Assembly: GCA_964577615.1 (NCBI GenBank)
Contig: CAZNZW010000005.1
Location: 1-64,000, forward strand
Source of the DNA: QNYZ01 sp964577615
Lineage (GTDB): Bacteria; Desulfobacterota; Desulfobacteria; Desulfobacterales; QNYZ01
DNA: 64,000 bases
Reading direction: 5' to 3'
Shown: positions 55,301-63,929 of the stretch, piece by piece
How the letters are laid out: every line of letters starts with the position of its first letter
How positions within the stretch are numbered: the stretch's first letter is position 1
Made by a program: the position numbers and the translations under genes
The notes under the pieces: generated by a model
The model's database searches: none
Seen by the model: the letters and a program-made list of their open reading frames with translations, nothing else
Told to the model about the DNA's origin: nothing

Positions 55301-55881
55301 ATCGCCTCGTTGACGCGTGTCTGGGCCTTGATCCCGTTATCCTGAACTTCAAGGAAAAAGTTGCCTTCACCGAAAATCGACTGATATTCCAGCGCGGTGG
55401 CGTCCGCCGCGTCCTGCCGGTTCTCCCGGATCCGCTTGGCCACTTCGCCCTGGAGACAGGCGGACAGCGCAATGATCCCTTCCGAATATTGTCGCAGCAG
55501 TTCCTTGTCAACCCGGGGACGGTAGTAAAAACCTTTCAGGGCGGCAATACTGGCCAGGCGGCATAGATTTCGGTAACCGGTGTTGTTTTCGGCCAGCAGA
55601 ACAAGATGGTAGCGTTCCTTCTGGTCGGCCGCCGTGCGTTCGTCAAGCCGCCCGCGCGCCACATAGCATTCGCACCCGATCAGCGGTTTGATACCGGCGG
55701 CTGTGGCCTTTTCGTAAAATTCGATGGCACCGAACATCGTCCCGTGATCGGTGACCGCCACCGATGACATGCCGAATTTTTTTACGTGTGCCAGCAGTGC
55801 GTCGATTCGAATGGCGCCATCGAGCAGGCTGTACTGGGTATGCAGGTGTAGATGGACAAAATCGGGCACAGACTCAGGCAT
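52360..55881 (-). CDS. dnaE: DNA polymerase III subunit alpha
   Basis: Encodes 1173 residues. Replicative polymerase catalytic subunit. N-terminal PHP domain (FVHLHLHTQYSLLDGAI, VTDHGTMFG), the polymerase core with GPGRGSAAGSLVAY and the catalytic PDIDVDFC, then helix-hairpin and OB domains (GGIISGVKEITSKNGRMAF). Length is normal for bacterial DnaE1. AAGGA precedes the ATG. It converges with leuA; a GC-rich inverted repeat (52237-52270) lies between them. Confidence 0.97.
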   Translation of the reverse strand: MPESVPDFVHLHLHTQYSLLDGAIRIDALLAHVKKFGMSSVAVTDHGTMFGAIEFYEKATAAGIKPLIGCECYVARGRLDERTAADQKERYHLVLLAENNTGYRNLCRLASIAALKGFYYRPRVDKELLRQYSEGIIALSACLQGEVAKRIRENRQDAADATALEYQSIFGEGNFFLEVQDNGIKAQTRVNEAILNMSQRLSIPLVATNDCHYLSPEDVVAHDVLLCIGRGHTLNDTNRFRYQTDQLYFKSQEEMAAAFTNYPGAVSNTVEIARRCQVDFDFGSFHFPKFDTGTRQSVEDVFREQVEAGFIRVMEKVCAKNPDVDTEVYRDRLETEMTTIIKMGFPGYFLIVADFIRYAKEKGVPVGPGRGSAAGSLVAYSLAITDLDPIEHELIFERFLNPARKSMPDIDVDFCINGREKVFKYVVDKYGGEDFVAQIITYGKMKARAVIRDVGRVLDIPLPEVDALAKMVPEGPKVDLASALAKEPRIGELMKSKPEIGKLIKICRVLEGQPRHASTHAAGVVVADRPLVNYMPLYRGKRGEVTTQFDMKYVEKIGLVKFDFLGLRNLTVIQETLRLIAEQGKDVPDLANLDFDDADTYRLLCAADTTGVFQLESSGMKGLLAQLRPECFDDIIALVALYRPGPLESGMVDDFVERKHGRKTVEYLVPELEPVLKSTYGVIVYQEQVMQIAGALANYEMAEADDLRKAMGKKITSLLAEHRSRFIDGAVENHISRDKAATLFDLIEKFGGYGFNKSHSAAYALITYQTAYLKAHFPVEMLAALLTSAMHSTEGVVKFTAECQRQGIEVLPPDINKSQITFTVEGEKVRFGLVAVKNVGEGAIEAMIAERAAGGPFGNLFDFCERLDLTKCNKRVIESLIKSGAFDSTGEFRSRLMASLDDAVEYGQRVQREKNNPQMGLFDFIDDAQPVSNYPKVPQIDEWEPREKLKLEKESLGFYISGHPLDTYRTALENYSDADMLTLPEKSDGQTVRVGGIISGVKEITSKNGRMAFVSLEDINGIIEVIVFSRLYGGVETLIKDGQVVFVEGEVQKRETEVKILAASVTPIEKAEEIWSASVHVFLDVARADRALLEQLRETLAAHPGTCRGYLHLAQAAKTETVLALPDDLRLAAGPPLSRAVRSLLGFDAVKTTVRAVMPKDGGRKKRYLRRIK

Positions 55882-55904
55882 TTCCTAATTTCCTTCCGGA
55901 AGGT

Positions 55905-57368
55905 TCAATCAATCCGGTAGTTCGGGGCTTCCTTGGTGATGATGACATCGTGGACATGGCTTTCCCGCATGCCGGCGGCGGAGATCCGCTGAAACCGCGC
56001 CTTGTCCCTGAGTTCGGCCAGGCTATGGCTGCCAACATATCCCATGCCGGCTTTCAAGCCCCCAATGAGCTGATGTATATTGTCGGCCAGCGCCCCCCGA
56101 TACGGAACCCGGCCCACGATCCCTTCCGGGACCAGTTTGTTGTCTTCTTCCTGTTCGGTCTGGTAATATCGGTCCTTACTGCCTTTTTTCATGGCTTCAA
56201 GGGATCCCATCCCTCGGTAGACTTTATAGCTTCGCCCCTGAAAAAGCACCTGTTCGCCAGGGCTTTCATCGGTGCCGGCAAACAGCCCGCCGATCATCAC
56301 CACGTGGGCACCGGCGGCCAGCGATTTGGTGACGTCGCCCGAAAACTTGATACCGCCGTCGGCAATCAGGGGGATGCCGGATTTTTCGGCCACGGACCGG
56401 CAGTTCATGATTGCCGTCACCTGAGGAACGCCGATGCCGGCAACGATGCGGGTCGTACAGATAGAGCCGGGGCCAATACCGATCTTGACTCCGTCAACGC
56501 CGGCGGCGATGAGTGCTTCCGCCCCTTCGGCGGTGCCGACATTTCCGGCAATCAGTTGAATGTCAGGGAAGCTGTGTTTCAGTTTTTCCACGGCACGGAT
56601 CACGTTTTTAGAATGCCCGTGCGACGTATCGATGCAGATCACATCAACCCCGGCATCGAGCAGCGCCTCGGCCCGGGCCTCCATATCAATGCCCACGCCG
56701 ACGGCCGCGCCAGCCCGCAACCGGCCAAGCTCATCCTTACAGGCCTGGGGGAATTTTTTTATTTTTTCAATATCCTTGATCGTGATCAGCCCGACCAGTT
56801 TCCCGGCGTCATCAACAACAAGCAGTTTTTCGATCCGGTGGATGTGAAGCAGCTTTTTGGAGTCTTCCAGCGTGATGCCTTCTTTGACCGTCACCAGATT
56901 CTCCGCGGTCATCACATCGGAAACCGGCTTTAACATATCGGTCTCAAATCGCAGATCCCGGTTGGTGACAATCCCCAGCAAGGCGTCCTCTTTCACCACG
57001 GGCAATCCGGATATCCGGTAGCGTTTCATGATATCCAGGACCTCACCCACATTCTGGCCCGGATGAACGGTCAATGGATCCACGATCATCCCGCTTTCCG
57101 ATTTTTTGACCCGATCAATTTCCCTGGCCTGGGATTTAATGCTCAGGTTTCGGTGGATAAATCCAATGCCCCCCTCCCGGGCCAGGCTGATGGAAGTATC
57201 TGACTCTGTCACCGTATCCATGGCCGCACTGACAATGGGGATATTTAATTTGATGCGACGGGTCAGCTGGGTTTCGACATTGGCATTGCTGGGCAGCACA
57301 TCGGAATAACCGGGCATCAATAAAACATCATCAAAAGAAAGGCTCTCTTTCGGGAGAATCGGGGTCAT
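55905..57368 (-). CDS. guaB: Inosine-5'-monophosphate dehydrogenase
   Basis: Encodes 487 residues. Oxidises IMP to XMP, the committed step of guanine nucleotide synthesis. Catalytic C304 in GPGSICTTRIVAG; two CBS domains span residues 93-205; the DDVLLMPG start and GMGSLEAM flap segment are normal. GGAGG precedes the ATG by eight to nine bases. It is divergent from the Sua5-family gene. Confidence 0.97.
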   Translation of the reverse strand: MTPILPKESLSFDDVLLMPGYSDVLPSNANVETQLTRRIKLNIPIVSAAMDTVTESDTSISLAREGGIGFIHRNLSIKSQAREIDRVKKSESGMIVDPLTVHPGQNVGEVLDIMKRYRISGLPVVKEDALLGIVTNRDLRFETDMLKPVSDVMTAENLVTVKEGITLEDSKKLLHIHRIEKLLVVDDAGKLVGLITIKDIEKIKKFPQACKDELGRLRAGAAVGVGIDMEARAEALLDAGVDVICIDTSHGHSKNVIRAVEKLKHSFPDIQLIAGNVGTAEGAEALIAAGVDGVKIGIGPGSICTTRIVAGIGVPQVTAIMNCRSVAEKSGIPLIADGGIKFSGDVTKSLAAGAHVVMIGGLFAGTDESPGEQVLFQGRSYKVYRGMGSLEAMKKGSKDRYYQTEQEEDNKLVPEGIVGRVPYRGALADNIHQLIGGLKAGMGYVGSHSLAELRDKARFQRISAAGMRESHVHDVIITKEAPNYRID

Positions 57369-57481
57369 TGTGTACCTCCACTGTTTCCTGCAAACGTGGT
57401 TATTTTATCGGGTATTGGTTGAATTGATTGCAGAAAGATGTAACAAATGGGTCCGTCATACGCAATCTAATTCTTTCCGGC

Positions 57482-57510
57482 TTGACAAGAAGAGTGCTGG
57501 TGAATAAATT
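57482..57510 (+). promoter_or_regulatory. Sigma70-type promoter for the Sua5-family gene
   Basis: TTGACA (57482-57487), a 17-base spacer and TAAATT (57505-57510), 51 bases before the ATG at 57562. Confidence 0.65.
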
Positions 57511-57561
57511 TAACGCACTGTGATTATTTGGTATTTATATATACAGCAGTTGTGAGGAAAT

Positions 57562-58170
57562 ATGCTGTTAAAAATTAATTCCCAGAATCCCCCCCAGCGA
57601 CTGATTGACCGGGTGGTTTCAATTCTGAATCGAGGCGGCATCATTGCCTATCCCACCGACACCTGTTACGGCATCGGCTGCGATATCACCAACAGAAAGG
57701 CGATCTCCCGTATCTACCAGCTCCGGCAACGGAAAAAGGAAAAGCCGTTCAGTTTCGTCTGTTCCGATCTGAAGAATATCAGCCACTACGCCAAGGTTTC
57801 CAATTACGCGTATAAAACCATGCGGCGTCTGCTGCCCGGCCCCTACACATTTATTCTGGCCGGTTCCCGGCAGGTCCCCAAAATGATGCTGACCAGACGA
57901 AAAACCGCCGGCATCCGGGTCCCCGATCACCAGACCTGTATCCGGCTGGTTGAAGGGCTGGGCCGCCCCATTCTGTCCGCCAGCGCCAAGCTGCCGGACA
58001 ATACCGAGATCAACGATCCCTCGCTGATTCATGATCACTTCGGCAAACGGCTCGATGTCGTCATCGATGGCGGCCCCGTACCGGGCCGGCCATCCAGCGT
58101 GATCTCGCTTTTCGACGATACGCCGGTTATCATCCGGGAAGGATTGGGGGACGTCAGCAGTTTTGAATAA
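57562..58170 (+). CDS. L-threonylcarbamoyladenylate synthase family protein (Sua5/YciO/YrdC)
   Basis: Encodes 202 residues. Family enzymes form threonylcarbamoyl-AMP for the t6A37 tRNA modification. The nucleotide-binding segment GGIIAYPTDTCYGIGCDI and the KEKPFSFVCSDL, LTRRKTAGIRVPDH and SASAKLPDNTEI segments are typical. The length and the KKEKPFSF motif place it in the YciO-like subgroup, for which activity is less certain than for TsaC. GAGGAAAT precedes the ATG. Confidence 0.88.
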   Translation: MLLKINSQNPPQRLIDRVVSILNRGGIIAYPTDTCYGIGCDITNRKAISRIYQLRQRKKEKPFSFVCSDLKNISHYAKVSNYAYKTMRRLLPGPYTFILAGSRQVPKMMLTRRKTAGIRVPDHQTCIRLVEGLGRPILSASAKLPDNTEINDPSLIHDHFGKRLDVVIDGGPVPGRPSSVISLFDDTPVIIREGLGDVSSFE

Positions 58171-58249
58171 ACTCAAAACATAACCGCAATGCGCGGAATC
58201 GATCATATAACCGGAGCAAGCTGCCCAGGCACTGCTCGCCCCAAACAGG

Positions 58250-58275
58250 TAGAGCGGATCAAAAGATCCGCTCTA
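58250..58275. terminator. Perfect hairpin between convergent genes
   Basis: TAGAGCGGATC-aaaa-GATCCGCTCTA, an 11-base-pair perfect stem between the Sua5-family gene and rpsA. The T tracts are short, so it is a probable bidirectional terminator of moderate strength. Confidence 0.5.
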
Positions 58276-58387
58276 ATTTGCCAGGCTGAAAGGCGCTCTC
58301 GCATATACACGCCGTGGTAGAGCATCTGCGTACTGCCCCTCTTTACTCCTATTTTCTGAATTAACTTAACTGACGCACAGCAGCGCT

Positions 58388-60403
58388 TTACTCCGGCTGA
58401 TCCGCCTTGTCCTCAGATACCGGCGCATCCACATCGGCCGGTGCCTGTTCCGGTTTTTCCGATTCAGTAGTTGCTTCGGCACTGGCTTCGGCGTCCGCTT
58501 CGGCACTGGCTTCGACGTCGCTGCTTTTCCCCAATTTTTCCTGAAGATTCTCACGCAGAATTTCGCCGAAGGTAGAGGTCGGCGTGGCCGCCATTTTGGC
58601 ATAATCACTTAAGATAGCTTCGTCGTCTTCCATATCCATCCGCTTGATGGAAAGACCGATCCGGCGTTCCTCACCGTTGATATTCATGACCCGGGCGGTA
58701 ATCATTTCACCGGGCTTGAACATATCCACCGGTGTCTTGATTTTCTCTTTGCTGATTTCCGACACGTGTACCAGCCCCTCGACGCCCTCTTCCAGTTCTA
58801 CAAAAATACCGAAATCGGTCACATTCGTGATGGTACCGGTAATTTCTTTTCCCACATCGTAACGGTCGCTGGCCGTGGTCCAGGGGTCAGGTTCCAGCTG
58901 TTTAATTCCCAGGGAAAATCGTTCCTCGGCCTTATCGATATCCAGAACCTTGGCCTGAACCATGTCACCCTTCTTATAAAGCTCTGACGGATGCTTGATC
59001 CGTTTAACCCAGGAAATATCCGAAATATGAACCAGCCCGTCAATCCCCTCGTCGATCCCGACAAACATGCCAAAATCGGTGATATTTTTTATCTTTCCCT
59101 CGATAATGGTACTGACGGGGTATTTCTCCGCAATCACATCCCACGGATTGGGCACCACCTGTTTCATACCCAGGGAGATCCGCCGGTTATTGGGTTTGAT
59201 ATCCAGGACCACTGCCTCGACTTCTTCGCCGACGGAAACCACCTTGGACGGATGCCTGATTTTACGCGTCCAGGACATCTCCGAAATATGAATCAAACCT
59301 TCGATTCCCTCTTCCAGCTCGACAAAGGCACCATAATCGGTCAGGCTGACCACTCGCCCGGTCAGACGGGAAGTTACCGGGTACTTTTCGGCAGCAGACA
59401 GCCACGGATCCGGCGTCAGTTGCTTGATACCCAGAGAGACACGCTCTTTTTCAAGGTCGATCTTCAGAATTTTGACCGTAATCCGGTCGCCCACGGAAAA
59501 AAGATCGGACGGATGCTTGACCCGGCCCCAGGACATATCGGTAATATGAAGCAGGCCGTCCACGCCGCCCAGATCCACAAACACGCCGTATTCGGTAATA
59601 TTCTTGACCTCGCCTTCCACTTCCTTGCCTTCGGAAATAGACGCCAGCGTTTCCGCCCGCTGGGTTTCCCTCTGGGCTTCGAGGAGCACCCGCCGGGACA
59701 GGACAATATTGCTTCTTTTCCGGTTAAACTTTAATATCTTGAATTTATAAGTACCCCCGACGATATCGTCCAGATGGTGGACCGGCCGCAGATCGGCCTG
59801 GGATCCAGGTAAAAAGGCCTGTACTCCCACATCAACCGTAAAACCACCCTTCACCCGGCTGGAGATAACCCCTTCAATGGGTTCTTCATCCATATATGCC
59901 TGCTTGATGGCGTCCCAGACCTTGACCTTCTCGGCTTTTTCCTTGGAGAGATTGACGACTTCATTTTCATCATCCCAGAATTCAACCATCACCTCCACCG
60001 TATCGCCGACCTCCGCATTAATTTTGCCGCTGCTGTCAGCAAACTCATCAATACGAACCTGCCCCTCGGATTTATATCCGATATCAACAAGTACATGGTC
60101 ACGATCAACGGAGATAATCCGGCCGTTAACCACCTGGCCTTCTTCGAACTGTTTGAAGCTCTTCTCGTACATTTCCATCAGAGCTTCCATGGTTTCCTCC
60201 GGCTCCTCTTCCGCCGCGGCGGTTGATCCTGTTTCCGGCGTTTCATTACTTTCCGGTACTTCAGCATCCGTTGAGGGGCTGTCCGGTTGGGTCGCGCCCT
60301 CTTCCATCACCGTGTTTTCAAGGTCACTTGCGCTTGTTGTTTCGGCATCCTGCGGTTGGTTTTCTGTTTGGTCGGTTGACATGGTTTCCTCTACATCGTT
60401 CAT
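58388..60403 (-). CDS. rpsA: 30S ribosomal protein S1
   Basis: Encodes 671 residues, longer than the 557 of E. coli. It has six S1 (OB-fold) domains with repeated signatures such as DGLLHITDMSWGRVKHPSDL and EGLIHISEMSWTRKIRHPSK. Extra acidic, Ser/Glu/Ala-rich tails are present at both ends (residues 1-80 and 625-671), probably disordered. Start at 60403 (AGAGGA upstream) or at 60382 (GAGGA four bases before); both give a viable S1. Binds mRNA leaders on the 30S subunit. cmk lies upstream, as in many proteobacteria. Confidence 0.95.
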   Translation of the reverse strand: MNDVEETMSTDQTENQPQDAETTSASDLENTVMEEGATQPDSPSTDAEVPESNETPETGSTAAAEEEPEETMEALMEMYEKSFKQFEEGQVVNGRIISVDRDHVLVDIGYKSEGQVRIDEFADSSGKINAEVGDTVEVMVEFWDDENEVVNLSKEKAEKVKVWDAIKQAYMDEEPIEGVISSRVKGGFTVDVGVQAFLPGSQADLRPVHHLDDIVGGTYKFKILKFNRKRSNIVLSRRVLLEAQRETQRAETLASISEGKEVEGEVKNITEYGVFVDLGGVDGLLHITDMSWGRVKHPSDLFSVGDRITVKILKIDLEKERVSLGIKQLTPDPWLSAAEKYPVTSRLTGRVVSLTDYGAFVELEEGIEGLIHISEMSWTRKIRHPSKVVSVGEEVEAVVLDIKPNNRRISLGMKQVVPNPWDVIAEKYPVSTIIEGKIKNITDFGMFVGIDEGIDGLVHISDISWVKRIKHPSELYKKGDMVQAKVLDIDKAEERFSLGIKQLEPDPWTTASDRYDVGKEITGTITNVTDFGIFVELEEGVEGLVHVSEISKEKIKTPVDMFKPGEMITARVMNINGEERRIGLSIKRMDMEDDEAILSDYAKMAATPTSTFGEILRENLQEKLGKSSDVEASAEADAEASAEATTESEKPEQAPADVDAPVSEDKADQPE

Positions 60404-60509
60404 TAGCTAAAATCCTCTGAAACCTTTGAAAAACGCCCCTTTTGAGGACTGGATTTCAATCCAATGGGTTAAATTGACATTTTTCCAAAGCCTCGCCCCC
60501 TTGACAATA

Positions 60510-60525
60510 CCGTTACCCGTAACGG
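60510..60525. other. Inverted repeat in the rpsA leader region
   Basis: CCGTTAC-cc-GTAACGG is a perfect 7-2-7 palindrome about 110 bases upstream of rpsA. A second small palindrome TGGATT-tc-AATCCA lies near 60450-60463. The 270-base gap between cmk and rpsA holds no gene. Confidence 0.4.
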
Positions 60526-60673
60526 CGGCACACATGTGCATAAACTTACTTAATAACAAAGTAAAAACCAATATACAACTAAAAAATGACGAATTATTAA
60601 GAAATTTTGTTGTTTACAGGGTGATCGCGTCCATCCGCCAGGCAATGCGGTATTTTTCTGCCGGACTATTGCC

Positions 60674-61402
60674 TTATTTTTTCCGATAAGCATCCGTCGC
60701 GATCTCTACTATCCGCTCAACGACTTCGTCAATTGTCATTCCGGCCGTGTCCAGACAGATCGCATCTTTCGCGGCTTTCAATGGCGCCACCGCCCGCGTG
60801 GCATCGTTTTTATCCCGAAGCTGCATGTCCCGCCGCACTTCCGCCAGGCTCACCTTGTGTTTGCCGGCCAGTTCACGATACCGTCTTTCGGCCCGGACCG
60901 ATATGTCGGCGTCAAGATATAATTTAACGGCCGCGCCAGGGAAAACCACAGTGCCCATATCACGGCCCTCGAATACCGATTTCCGGTGGCTGCCGAGACG
61001 GCGCTGCAGTTTTAAAAGAAACTGGCGCACCACCGGGCGGGCGGAAACCGCCGACGCCGCCATGGCCATCTCGGGTGTCCGGATTTTATCACTCACATCC
61101 TCGCCGTTGACCATCAGCCGCAAACCATCATCCCGGCGGATCAGGCGGATATCGATGGTATTGCACAGGCGCTTGAGCGCGGCATCATCATCCAGCGCGA
61201 TTTTTGCCTCAACAGCCGCACAGGCCACACCGCGATACAAGGCCCCTGTATCCACATAATCAAATCCAAGCCGGGTGGCCACCTGGCGGCTGACCGTGGT
61301 TTTCCCCGACCCGGCCGGGCCGTCAATGGTAACAATGAACGTGTCATCAGCCGGTGTACCCATGGCCGAAGCCACCGGTTCGGTGTATGTCAATCTGCTC
61401 AC
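60674..61402 (-). CDS. cmk: Cytidylate kinase
   Basis: Encodes 242 residues from a GTG at 61402 with AAGGA eight to nine bases upstream; an ATG at 61363 would give 229. Phosphorylates CMP and dCMP. P-loop TIDGPAGSGKTTVSRQVA, then DYVDTGALYRGVA and the FEGRDMGTVVFPGAAVKLYL segment are all typical. It begins five bases after the hisC stop. Confidence 0.95.
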   Translation of the reverse strand: MSRLTYTEPVASAMGTPADDTFIVTIDGPAGSGKTTVSRQVATRLGFDYVDTGALYRGVACAAVEAKIALDDDAALKRLCNTIDIRLIRRDDGLRLMVNGEDVSDKIRTPEMAMAASAVSARPVVRQFLLKLQRRLGSHRKSVFEGRDMGTVVFPGAAVKLYLDADISVRAERRYRELAGKHKVSLAEVRRDMQLRDKNDATRAVAPLKAAKDAICLDTAGMTIDEVVERIVEIATDAYRKK

Positions 61403-61407
61403 AGAAA

Positions 61408-62517
61408 TTATCCTTTGGGTAGAATCTGCTCAAGCGCCCGGATCAGCCGCATATTCTCTTCGGGCAGGCCAATGCTCACACGGATATAATTCGGATACCC
61501 GTAAGCAGTCATGGCACGGACAATCACCCCTTTGGCCAGCAGCCAATCATAGACAGCATCGGCGGACATGCCGACATCGATGAGGAAAAAATTGGCTTCG
61601 GTCGGAAACCAGCGGAGTCCCAGTCGGTCCATGGCCCGGGACAGATCGTCAAGCCCTGTTCGGGTCAGTTGCCGGGTTTTTTCAAGAAAGGCCGTGTCGC
61701 CCAGAGCCGCCGTGGCCGCCACCTGGGCGGGAATACCGACATTAAAGGGGGGCCGAACCTGGTGCAGGACAGCAGCCACTTCCGGTGGCATGAGACCGTA
61801 GCCGATACGCAGCCCGGCCAGGCCAAAGGCCTTGGAAAACGTCCGCAGCACCACGACGGGCCGGTCGCCATGAATATAATCGACGCCATTCGGGCTGTCC
61901 GGATCACAGACAAATTCGCCGTAGGCTTCATCAAGGACCACAACAACGCCCGGGGGAATTTTCTGGAGAAAAGTTTCAAAGGCCTCGCGGGTGATGACGG
62001 TACCGGTGGGATTGTTGGGGTTGCAGAGAAAAACCAGCCGGCACCGGTCGTCAATGGCCGTCAGGAGGGCCGCCGGGTCGATGGTCATCTCCTTGAGGGG
62101 GACAAAAACGCATTCGGCACCGGCCCAGCGGACGACCAGCTCGTACATTAGAAAGGACGGCCGGGGAATGACGGCTGTATCGCCGGGCCGGAGAAATGCC
62201 CGGGCCAGCAGAGTCAGAATCTCATCCGAACCGTTACCCAGAACGATGGCCGCCGGATCCACCGACCATCTGTCGGCCAATGCCGCCGTCAGATGGTGGC
62301 CGCCGTCATCCGGATATCGATGCAGTCCGTTTAGGGCCGCCTGCAGGGCGGCCACCCCCAGGGGCGACGGTCCCAGTGGATTTTCGTTGGAGGCGAGTTT
62401 GATGGAATCGCGAATCCCGTATTCGCGTTCAAGCGCCTCAATCGGTTTACCCGGAACATACGGTTTGAGAGACCGGATATGTTCGGGAACGGGCAGTGAG
62501 AAAGAGTCTGGACACAT
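61408..62517 (-). CDS. hisC: Histidinol-phosphate aminotransferase
   Basis: Encodes 369 residues. PLP-dependent transaminase of histidine synthesis. Visible are KLASNENPLGPSP, CNPNNPTGT, the VVLDEAYGEF strand and the PLP lysine K229 in RTFSKAFGLAGLRIGYG. It lies between cmk and the KorC gene, not in a his operon; the same fold also serves aromatic amino acid transamination, which is a possible second role. Confidence 0.92.
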   Translation of the reverse strand: MCPDSFSLPVPEHIRSLKPYVPGKPIEALEREYGIRDSIKLASNENPLGPSPLGVAALQAALNGLHRYPDDGGHHLTAALADRWSVDPAAIVLGNGSDEILTLLARAFLRPGDTAVIPRPSFLMYELVVRWAGAECVFVPLKEMTIDPAALLTAIDDRCRLVFLCNPNNPTGTVITREAFETFLQKIPPGVVVVLDEAYGEFVCDPDSPNGVDYIHGDRPVVVLRTFSKAFGLAGLRIGYGLMPPEVAAVLHQVRPPFNVGIPAQVAATAALGDTAFLEKTRQLTRTGLDDLSRAMDRLGLRWFPTEANFFLIDVGMSADAVYDWLLAKGVIVRAMTAYGYPNYIRVSIGLPEENMRLIRALEQILPKG

Positions 62518-62522
62518 TGCTT

Positions 62523-63062
62523 TCAGCCGGCCGCCGCCGCTTCCACGCCGGCGTCGATTGCTTTCATATTGAGGGGGATGAGCTTCGCTTTTTTGGCGAA
62601 TTCCATTTTAACGCAATCCCGCAGCCCGTCCAGCTCAACCACGCCGGAACGGGCTACAAATGCGGCCAGAGCAACAATGTTGGCGGCCCGGACATTGCCG
62701 ATCGAACCGGCGATATCCACCACCGGCACGGCCAGCTCATCCACATCGCTCCGCCCGCAGCCGATATCGATCAGCGAGCGGTTGATAAAAACAACCCCGC
62801 CCGGTTTCGTCGTGGGCGCAAATTTTTCCAGGGAAGGCCGATTCATGGCAATCAGGTGCAGTGGATTACGAATAATCGGCGATCCAATGGGACGATCGCT
62901 GATGACCACCGTGCAATAGGCCGTCCCCCCGCGCATTTCCGGCCCGTACGACGGGATCCAGGCCACCTCGCGTCCTTCTTCCATGGCGGCATGCGCCAGG
63001 ATTTTACCAATCATCATAATGCCCTGGCCACCAAAACCGGCAAACATCACTTCACTTTGCAT
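62523..63062 (-). CDS. korC: 2-oxoacid:ferredoxin oxidoreductase gamma subunit
   Basis: Encodes 179 residues from an ATG with GGAGG upstream; an ATG at 63074 would place that ribosome site inside. The gamma domain motif MFAGFGGQGIMMIGKILAHA and SYGPEMRGGTAYCTVVIS are typical of KorC of 2-oxoglutarate or related enzymes. It pairs with the beta subunit encoded 126 bases upstream. Alpha and delta subunits would lie beyond the right edge. Confidence 0.88.
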   Translation of the reverse strand: MQSEVMFAGFGGQGIMMIGKILAHAAMEEGREVAWIPSYGPEMRGGTAYCTVVISDRPIGSPIIRNPLHLIAMNRPSLEKFAPTTKPGGVVFINRSLIDIGCGRSDVDELAVPVVDIAGSIGNVRAANIVALAAFVARSGVVELDGLRDCVKMEFAKKAKLIPLNMKAIDAGVEAAAAG

Positions 63063-63078
63063 GTATTCCTCCATGTAG

Positions 63079-63183
63079 ATTGAAGATTGTCTATTGTCGA
63101 TTGTCTATTGAAGAAATGCTTCCAGTTTTAATCGCTCACAAACACAAACAATCGTCATTCGTCAATAGCCAGTCGTCAATCCG
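63079..63183. repeat. Two inverted arrays of five heptamers between korB and korC
   Basis: Five tandem 7-mers (ATTGAAG, ATTGTCT, ATTGTCG, ATTGTCT, ATTGAAG) at 63079-63113, a 35-base spacer, then five 7-mers in the opposite sense (CAATCGT, CATTCGT, CAATAGC, CAGTCGT, CAATCCG) at 63149-63183. Imperfect pairing between arms would form a long hairpin in the mRNA. Confidence 0.7.
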
Positions 63184-63188
63184 ATCCC

Positions 63189-63929
63189 CTATTCTTCAGG
63201 CGTTTTAAAATCGCCCAGAGGATAATAGGGCAACATCTGTTTTTCCGCCCAATCCAGCGCTTCTACCGGCGTCAGTCCCCAATTGGTGGGGCAGGTGCTG
63301 ATCACTTCCACGAAGCTGAAACAGCGGTTTTCCAGCTGATACTGGAAAGCCTGTTTGATCGCCTTCTTGGCTTTGACAATGTATTTCGGCCGAATCGACG
63401 CCCGCCGCACCACGTAGGCCGGTGTTTTCAGAGAAGCAATCAGCTCCGCCACACGGATCGGCATGCCAACGGCCTGCGGATCCCGCCCCAGGGGCGACGT
63501 CGTTGTCCGTTGTCCCGGCATGGTTGTTGGCGCCATCTGGCCCCCGGTCATCCCGTAAACCGCATTATTGACAAAAATCGTGGTAAATTTTTCACCCCGG
63601 TTGGCGGCATGGATAATTTCGGCCATGCCGATGCTGGCCAGATCGCCGTCTCCCTGATAGGTAAAAACCGTGAGGTCAGGGCGCACCCGCTTGATCCCCG
63701 TCGCCATGGCCGGCGCCCGGCCGTGGGCGGCTTCCTGGAAATCAAAAGAAAAATAATTATACGCGAGTACCGCGCAGCCCACCGGGGCAATCCCCACGGT
63801 GTTGCCCCGGATACCGAGCTCGTCAATTACCTCAGCCACCAGCCGATGAATCACGCCATGCGTACACCCGGGGCAATAATGGGTCGCCACGTCCGTCAGC
63901 GCTTCCGGCCTGTGAAATGTCTTTCCCAT
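63189..63929 (-). CDS. korB: 2-oxoacid:ferredoxin oxidoreductase beta subunit
   Basis: Encodes 246 residues from an ATG at 63929, seven bases after GGGAG; an ATG two codons earlier is too close to it. Thiamin diphosphate subunit: HYCPGCTHGVIHRL, GIAPVGCAVLAYNYFSFDF, and the ThDP motif YQGDGDLASIGMAEI with FVNNAVYGMTGGQMAPTT. The GMTGGQ motif and short length fit KorB of 2-oxoglutarate-type enzymes. Upstream sequence to the window edge shows no certain gene end. Confidence 0.9.
   Translation of the reverse strand: MGKTFHRPEALTDVATHYCPGCTHGVIHRLVAEVIDELGIRGNTVGIAPVGCAVLAYNYFSFDFQEAAHGRAPAMATGIKRVRPDLTVFTYQGDGDLASIGMAEIIHAANRGEKFTTIFVNNAVYGMTGGQMAPTTMPGQRTTTSPLGRDPQAVGMPIRVAELIASLKTPAYVVRRASIRPKYIVKAKKAIKQAFQYQLENRCFSFVEVISTCPTNWGLTPVEALDWAEKQMLPYYPLGDFKTPEE

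Noticed and set aside
63079..63183. Heptamer arrays as a CRISPR array
   Set aside because: Units are seven bases without spacers and in two orientations; there are no cas genes.
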